The notes beneath the pieces are model-generated. The model was given only the letters and a program-made list of their open reading frames with translations. It was not told the DNA's origin and made no database searches. Of a stretch of 64,000 nt of DNA, positions 59,485 to 64,000 are shown one piece after another; the first letter of the stretch is position 1, and the number at the start of each line of letters is the position of its first letter. Origin of the DNA: Deinococcus planocerae (lineage in GTDB: Bacteria > Deinococcota > Deinococci > Deinococcales > Deinococcaceae). Both the position numbers and the translations under genes were made by a program. The stretch spans positions 1-64,000 of the forward strand of contig NZ_PNOR01000001.1 in NCBI RefSeq assembly GCF_002869765.1. Reading direction: 5' to 3'.

Positions 59485-59841
59485 ATGCGCCTGTCACCTT
59501 TGCCGGTCCCCGCCCGACCTCTTCCCCCGGACCTCGCTCTGTGGCTGGTCGCACTCGCGGCCGGCCTCGCGCCGGTGTCGCCTCTCGCGGTGCAGGTCAC
59601 CTTTCATCTGCTGCCCTCCGCCCTGTGGCCCGTAGTGGGGGAGAGGTCGGCGCGGCCCCTCCTGTTGGCCCGGGCAGGCTCCCTCAGCTTCTCTCCTGCC
59701 CCGGACTTGGCCGGTGAGGGTTCGCCGCTCCTGGCCCACCGCCCGAACGGTTTGGAACTCCGGCGCATCGACGGCGAACAGGCCCTGACCCTTCACCACT
59801 TCTTCGACACCACCCGGCGGTGCAGCGGGCTCGCGCCTTGA
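59485..59841 (+). CDS. Hypothetical protein
   Basis: A 118-residue product with TAGGGAG ahead of ATG 59485, containing PDLALWLVALAAGLAPVSPL and a C-terminal GLELRRIDGEQALTLHHFFD. Possibly a real small protein or degraded gene. No family recognised. Confidence 0.4.
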   Translation: MRLSPLPVPARPLPPDLALWLVALAAGLAPVSPLAVQVTFHLLPSALWPVVGERSARPLLLARAGSLSFSPAPDLAGEGSPLLAHRPNGLELRRIDGEQALTLHHFFDTTRRCSGLAP

Positions 59842-59925
59842 CGTCGGCGAAGTGTTGGGGCGGGCGCAGAGGGTTCGGCAAGATTGGGAGCGGCGATTCC
59901 TGGGGCAGCGGGCGCGGAGGCGACG

Positions 59926-60447
59926 ATGCAGCCCAAAGCGTGGACACCACCCGGTGCTGAACTTGAAGTATTGAAACTCTTTGTTCAGGAACGGGAGGCC
60001 ATCGTCAAGGAGCTGGTACGGGCCAAGAGCCGGCGGCACTCGCTGAAACAGCGTCTGGAAGCCGACATGCTGGTGGTGCAGCTCACGGAGGCACGGATCG
60101 CGTTCCTAACCGGGCAGATTGAGGCGCTGGACCGCGAACCGTGGGCATGGGTGAATACCGTGCTCCACCTTGGGCGCCGGGTCGAGCTGCTGCAAGCTCT
60201 GCCGGGCTTCGGTTTTCTGGTGTCCCCAACGGTGTCGGTGGGGACGAACGGGCTAAGCACGATGGAGACGAGCCGACAGTTCGCGGCGTATGCGGGCGTA
60301 TCGGGGTCCCGACACGATCCAGCAATTTTTGTGGCGTGGAAAGAGGGCTTCTCTCCTCCGGTCGAAGCACAGGTTCGCTCGGTTCGGGCCAAAGCCTGGG
60401 CTCCACTTCGGTCACGTGTCGTCTTGGCCTTACTCACCCAGCCCTAA
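59926..60447 (+). pseudogene. IS110-family transposase C-terminal remnant
   Basis: The frame carries LFVQEREAIVKELVRAKSRR, VVQLTEARIAFLTGQIEALD and VELLQALPGFGFLVSPTVSV then RQFAAYAGVSGS, the linker and Transposase_20 domain of IS110 elements (LLQ-PG-G and AAYAG motifs). The N-terminal DEDD catalytic domain is absent and sequence after AAYAGVS drifts out of frame. Confidence 0.7.
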
Positions 60448-60514
60448 GCGGTGTCGGTTGCTTGTGACGGATAGAAACCCACGGTCACCAACCTCTTGTG
60501 TAGAAACAATGGAT

Positions 60515-60703
60515 TCAAGACAGACCATTCGTCTCGATATAGATTATGTTGGTCGCATTAATCAGGTAGGTGCGCTGGTCCTGCACGAACTCAAAGCTGC
60601 CACGTCCCTCAGTGATAATTTTTCTCAATTGAGCCTGTTGCTCGGAACTTGCCTTTTCAATGTAGAGGGTCTTGTTATCTACCAAGACGATGGTCAAGTT
60701 CAT
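60515..60703 (-). CDS. Small hypothetical protein, AT-rich gene
   Basis: A 62-residue product NLTIVLVDNKTLYIEKASSE ... FEFVQDQRTYLINATNIIYI. The strand-loop-helix-strand pattern is regular and the gene is clearly AT-richer than its neighbours, so it looks like a transferred small gene. Only a weak GGCTGAG lies upstream of ATG 60703. Function unknown. The region 60704-60938 shows no other supported gene. Confidence 0.5.
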   Translation of the reverse strand: MNLTIVLVDNKTLYIEKASSEQQAQLRKIITEGRGSFEFVQDQRTYLINATNIIYIETNGLS

Positions 60704-60938
60704 GTCTCAGCCTAACCTGAGTCACAGGGCCGGGTCTAAAGCCACCCTTAACTTGTGCCCAATGCGGTTCAGGGTCTGGAGGAAGTGCCGCTCTTTCGAG
60801 GCGGCAGGGCGTGGCCTCCGTGTATGGACGCTGGAGAGACCAGCCCAGGGCTTCTGGGGGTTTTCGTCGGTGGGGGCAATCCCGCCGTTTGGGGTCGGGG
60901 AAAGGTGGAGGCTTCGTGTCGTCCGACTCCAGTGGGGG

Positions 60939-61673
60939 TCAGAGGGAGCAAAGCTCACGGCTGCTGATGAAAGTGGGGATGCGGAACTCCTCGGCCCGGC
61001 GCCGCGCCGCCCGCCGCTGTTGGGCGGTCCGGGCGTAGTCCAGCGCGTAGACGTCCAGGCCGCTTCCCTGGAGGCGCGTGAGCAGGCTGGAGGTGTAGTC
61101 GAGTTCGTGGGGGTGGAGGGAGCGGTAGCCGTCCTCCCAGGTCGTGCTGAACGACTCGATCAAGACCCCGTTGACCAGGGAGGTCAGCTCGGGCAGCAGG
61201 TCGAAGCCCCGGTTGGCGAGCAGGTAGGCCCCGGGAAAGGTCTCCCGCAGGAGGCGGACGGCGTCCAGCAGGCCAGGGCGGTCCTCGGGGAACAGGAAGC
61301 TGCCGTCGAGGGTGTCCAGCAGCAGACCGTCGTGATGGCGGAGGTACTCCCCGGCCTGGTTGAGGAGGTGGGCCCGCCACGCCGGGTGCGCGACCTCCAC
61401 GTACCAGGTGTTCCAGGTGGCGTTCGCGCGGCGGCGCGGCCAGGGCGTGGGCGCGGGCGTCGGGTCCTCCCCGACACTCAGGTACGCGAGCGTCCGGACC
61501 CCGCGCGCCCGCAACCGACGGACCTGGGCCGGGGAGTAGTGACCGGCTTGCAGGACCACCGTCTGGAAGGTCCCCAATTTCCGGACACGGCCCTGCCCGT
61601 AGTACACGGCGAAATCACGGGGAGGGGGCTGGGGATGGGCGGGGCATGGGCTCCCGGTGCGGGTCTTGGTCAT
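60939..61673 (-). CDS. GH114-like endo-alpha-1,4-galactosaminidase
   Basis: A 244-residue TIM-barrel-like protein: FQTVVLQAGHYSPAQVRRLR, GVRTLAYLSVGEDP (likely catalytic Glu), DGLLLDTLDGSFLFPED (catalytic Asp) and PGAYLLANRGFDLLPEL. This is the pattern of GH114/PelA-hydrolase-like enzymes that cut alpha-1,4-linked galactosamine polymers such as Pel or fungal galactosaminogalactan. No signal peptide is visible in the start chosen. It lies 85 bases after the deacetylase-like gene and is probably cotranscribed. Confidence 0.75.
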   Translation of the reverse strand: MTKTRTGSPCPAHPQPPPRDFAVYYGQGRVRKLGTFQTVVLQAGHYSPAQVRRLRARGVRTLAYLSVGEDPTPAPTPWPRRRANATWNTWYVEVAHPAWRAHLLNQAGEYLRHHDGLLLDTLDGSFLFPEDRPGLLDAVRLLRETFPGAYLLANRGFDLLPELTSLVNGVLIESFSTTWEDGYRSLHPHELDYTSSLLTRLQGSGLDVYALDYARTAQQRRAARRRAEEFRIPTFISSRELCSL

Positions 61674-61757
61674 GGGTCTCCAGACGTGGGGTGGGCGTGA
61701 GGCCCGGGGCCGGGACAGGGAAACGGCCTCTCCTGAACGGGGGGCCGCGCCCTCTTT

Positions 61758-63899
61758 TCAAGGCAGATTGAACGTGCGCGTCTGGTTGGGGCTGAAGTTC
61801 CAGGAGCTGATCGGCCGCCCGCCGTATTGCTCGACACTCTGGCCGGCGGTGAGTCCGGTGACGTAGACGGCGCCCCCCGCCGGGGAGGTGATGGACACCC
61901 GCCGGGCGGCCCGGTTCACGACGGCCCGGACGTTGGCCTTCATGAAGACGGTCCGGCGCTTCATGTAGACGCCCAGGTCGTCCCAACGCAGCGTCTTGAG
62001 CGGCAGGGTGCTGTAGCGGGTGTACTTGTCGAGCAGCGCCCGTTCCCAGTCGCTCGCGACGCTGCGGCCTGGCGTGTACTCGCGCAGGTTGGACTGGTGC
62101 ATGTAGTGCGGGTACGCGCCGCCCGCCAGCACGTGCGAGAGCGCCAGGTCGCTTTCCTTGTCGAGGACCTCCGCGTAGCTCAGGTTGTGGTCCCAGTAGG
62201 GCCGCGTGCCCCCCGGGCCATAGACCGCGTTGTACGACGCGGCGATTTCGGCGGGGTCGGTGGCGTAATAGAAGATGTTGGTGGGCCAGCGGGGCACCAG
62301 GAAGATGGTGGGGTTCAGGGGGTGGTCCATCCCGCAGTTGTGGCACGAGGGGTCCCACTGGCTGCTCACGGAGTGGTTGGACGCGAGGAACTGCACCCCG
62401 GCGTCCTGAGACGCCAGCAGGAAGTTCATGTTGGAGGCCTGGAGCCCAAAGTCGGTCTTGACCCCTTCGCCGTCCGGGTTGTAGTAGCCCAAGCCCGACA
62501 TGTCGCCCGTGACGAGGCTGCGGGTGCTGCGCACCAGCCCGAGTTTCACGCCGATGCTCTTGTTGCTGTTCACCTGCACGTAGGACTCGTCGCGGGAGAG
62601 AAAATCCATGTACAGGTGATCCCGGGTGTGGTTGAACCAGTCGAAGCTGCCCGCGAGGCACCGGCTCATGCTGCTCAGCGGGTCGGGGCTGGGCGCCGCG
62701 GGGTCGCAGCTCAGGGGCGCCGCCGTGTTGGCACCGCCGCCGTTGTAGGCGATGGCGAAGCGGAAGGTCGTGGCAACGTCGTACCCGGTTTGCAGCGCCG
62801 TCTGCTGATTGCGCAGGGACAGGGCGTCCTGGGCCGAGATACGGAAGCTGTCCGGGGCAATCTGCCCGGTCGCCGGGTCGTAGCGGTCGTTGGGCAGAAA
62901 CCAGTCGTCGATGTCGAGCTGGTTGTAGCGGCGGTACTCCCCGACGTACAGCCCCCGGGTCACCCAGTCGAGAAGCGCGAGGTTCAGGAGCTGGCTGTGC
63001 AGCAGGAACGGGTTGTGGGCGAAGGTCAGCGCCAGCCGCTCGCGTCCGTCGGTGGTGGCCGAGGTGGCGGCCAGCACGCGGCCCCCGGCGTCGGTCAGGA
63101 GGGGCTGGGTGCCCGCGACCCCCTCGGCGGCGGTCACGGTCGCGGGGTAGTTCCAGGCGTGGCGGACCGGCACCGTCGCCCCGGGGCGCAGGTCCCGGAA
63201 CACGGCCCCCCCGGCGGCGGTGGTCCGCAGGTCCGCCGTGTCGGAGGCGCTGCCGTCCACGGGGCGCAGGCCGTAGTCCTCGGGCCAGGTTCCGGGGTAG
63301 GTGTAGAGGGCCAGTTGCCGCGCGCCGTACAGCCGCTCGTACTCCCACAGGAGCTGCCACTCCGGCACGTCCAGGGCGCTTTGCCACTGGCCGTTCGCCT
63401 CGTACAGCAGGGCGTTGTTCGTCAGGATGACGCCTTGGTAGCGGCCCGAGCCGTCGGCGTTCATGAGGGCCCCTTCCGTCAGGACCGCCGCGGTGGCGTC
63501 GAGAACGTCGAAGGGCACCCCCGCCTGGCCGAGCAGCGTCCTGGCCGTCTCGAGGTTGGGATCGCCCGCTCCGGCGGTGACGACCAGCATCCGCAGGGCG
63601 AACACGTTCGGGTTGGCGGTGCCCGTGAGGGCCTGGGACCGGAACGTGCCCGGCGAGGACGGGGGCGGCTTGGGGATGGGCGGGCCCCGGAAGTCCGGCA
63701 GCTTTTGCAGGTTGCGGCCCCTGGGCTGGGCGGGCGTGGTGGACTGGAAGTGCTTGTGGCCCTTGCCCTTGGCCTTGCCCTGGGTGTGCAGTTCCGGGGA
63801 GTCCACGGCGCCGGTGGGCGCGCCGGTGGTGGGGGCGTTGCAGGCGGTGAGCAGCGCCGCGGTGACGGTGAGCAGGCTGCAAAAGCGGCTGGGGTTCAT
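61758..63899 (-). CDS. Agd3/PelA-like polysaccharide deacetylase lipoprotein
   Basis: A 713-residue lipoprotein with signal and lipobox LLTAC (Cys20). After a Lys/Gly/Pro-rich linker comes a Rossmann-like domain (NVFALRMLVVTAGAG and YQGVILTNNALLYEANGQWQ) as in Agd3 carbohydrate-binding modules, then a deacetylase-like catalytic part with metal-site candidates NQLDIDDWFLPNDRY and FDWFNHTRDHLYMDF, and further His in CHNCGMDHPLNPT. Agd3 (family CE18) removes acetyl groups from N-acetylgalactosamine polymers. Together with the GH114-like gene it should modify or trim such a polymer. ATG 63899 follows AGGAAAGGA. Confidence 0.75.
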   Translation of the reverse strand: MNPSRFCSLLTVTAALLTACNAPTTGAPTGAVDSPELHTQGKAKGKGHKHFQSTTPAQPRGRNLQKLPDFRGPPIPKPPPSSPGTFRSQALTGTANPNVFALRMLVVTAGAGDPNLETARTLLGQAGVPFDVLDATAAVLTEGALMNADGSGRYQGVILTNNALLYEANGQWQSALDVPEWQLLWEYERLYGARQLALYTYPGTWPEDYGLRPVDGSASDTADLRTTAAGGAVFRDLRPGATVPVRHAWNYPATVTAAEGVAGTQPLLTDAGGRVLAATSATTDGRERLALTFAHNPFLLHSQLLNLALLDWVTRGLYVGEYRRYNQLDIDDWFLPNDRYDPATGQIAPDSFRISAQDALSLRNQQTALQTGYDVATTFRFAIAYNGGGANTAAPLSCDPAAPSPDPLSSMSRCLAGSFDWFNHTRDHLYMDFLSRDESYVQVNSNKSIGVKLGLVRSTRSLVTGDMSGLGYYNPDGEGVKTDFGLQASNMNFLLASQDAGVQFLASNHSVSSQWDPSCHNCGMDHPLNPTIFLVPRWPTNIFYYATDPAEIAASYNAVYGPGGTRPYWDHNLSYAEVLDKESDLALSHVLAGGAYPHYMHQSNLREYTPGRSVASDWERALLDKYTRYSTLPLKTLRWDDLGVYMKRRTVFMKANVRAVVNRAARRVSITSPAGGAVYVTGLTAGQSVEQYGGRPISSWNFSPNQTRTFNLP

Positions 63900-63917
63900 G
63901 GGGACGTCCTTTCCTGC

Positions 63918-64000
63918 TCAGGTCACCGGCAGGCGGTGGGTGTTCGCGCGGACGGTGCCCTGCCAGAGCGCCGCGAGGGCGTCCTGGAGGCTGTAGGCGG
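63918..64000 (-). CDS. C-terminal end of the upstream operon gene (partial)
   Basis: The last 26 codons of a minus-strand gene read AYSLQDALAALWQGTVRANT then HRLPVT before TGA at 63920-63918. It ends 18 bases before the deacetylase start, so it is in the same operon. The family cannot be told from this piece. Confidence 0.5.
   Translation of the reverse strand, partial: AYSLQDALAALWQGTVRANTHRLPVT

Noticed and set aside
60722..60800. Possible C-terminal end of an XRE-type antitoxin (HFLQTLNRIGHKLRVALDPAL-like tail)
   Set aside because: Only about 25 residues look protein-like and no helix-turn-helix remains; too short to support.
61615..63882. A 755-codon frame overlapping the deacetylase gene in another minus frame
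   Set aside because: Arg/His/Pro-rich translation; the other minus-strand frame has a lipoprotein signal and domain motifs.

Overview
The window is high-GC bacterial DNA that reads as part of a Deinococcus plasmid or megaplasmid. It holds an iteron-type origin with a RepA-like initiator, a ParA/ParB pair, and a second ParA plus ribbon-helix-helix partition pair. Around these lie intact metabolic and stress genes, decayed insertion sequences and truncated genes. The genus assignment is inference from gene content (baeRF-like proteins, many UspA proteins, RPA-type initiator, levansucrase) and was not tested by any search.

Region 1 (1-17 kb, + strand) is a dense set of stress and energy genes: a baeRF-like protein, seven UspA domains in four genes, a CheY-like regulator, a cation P-type ATPase, a ferric-reductase-like flavocytochrome, a lactate-permease/gamma-glutamyltransferase/isochorismatase-family operon, an alpha/beta hydrolase and a GH15 glucoamylase-like enzyme. 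Many start and stop codons overlap by 4 bases, so long polycistronic units are likely.

Region 2 (17-27 kb) is mixed: mgtE, a baeRF3-type protein, an AI-2E-family transporter, a GH68 levansucrase lipoprotein and an MnhE-like protein. Between them are many dead genes (App1/DUF2183, a second mnhE, DUF2254, an AbiEii toxin). Two copies of a short structured leader, a 5-bp hairpin with an (C/G)CCATA loop followed by a GGAGGAG terminator, stand here upstream of different genes and show compensatory base changes.

Region 3 (27-32 kb) holds an OmpR/histidine-kinase pair that overlaps by about 155 bases, a small secreted peptide, a four-helix membrane protein and an ISL3-type transposase remnant.

Region 4 (32.6-41.5 kb) is the most interesting part. 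It looks like a biosynthetic and export locus for ribosomally made, modified peptides. Two short precursor-like peptides (acidic leader, hydrophobic Gly/Ala tail, Cys at or near the C terminus) precede a membrane M50 protease with a PqqD-like N terminus, an MccB/ThiF-type adenylating enzyme, two small membrane proteins, an HlyD/MacB-type/FtsX-type exporter and a NatA/NatB-like ABC pair that could give self-immunity. I cannot match it to a named peptide class.

Region 5 (42-54 kb) carries a secreted alpha/beta hydrolase, the ParA/RHH locus flanked by AT-rich CTAG-repeat DNA, an HNH nuclease, a 1089-residue HEAT-like repeat protein, an inactivated IS630 element with exact ends, an intact AbiE toxin-antitoxin pair and a NERD-like/J-domain fusion. 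Region 6 (54-58.3 kb) is the replication and partition core: ten direct iterons spaced near multiples of 11 bp, repA, an inverted iteron, parA, parB and an 18-bp palindrome at the parB stop. Region 7 (58.5-64 kb) has decayed ORFs and an IS110 remnant, then a minus-strand operon with an Agd3/PelA-like deacetylase lipoprotein and a GH114-like glycosidase, suggesting handling of a galactosamine-rich exopolysaccharide.
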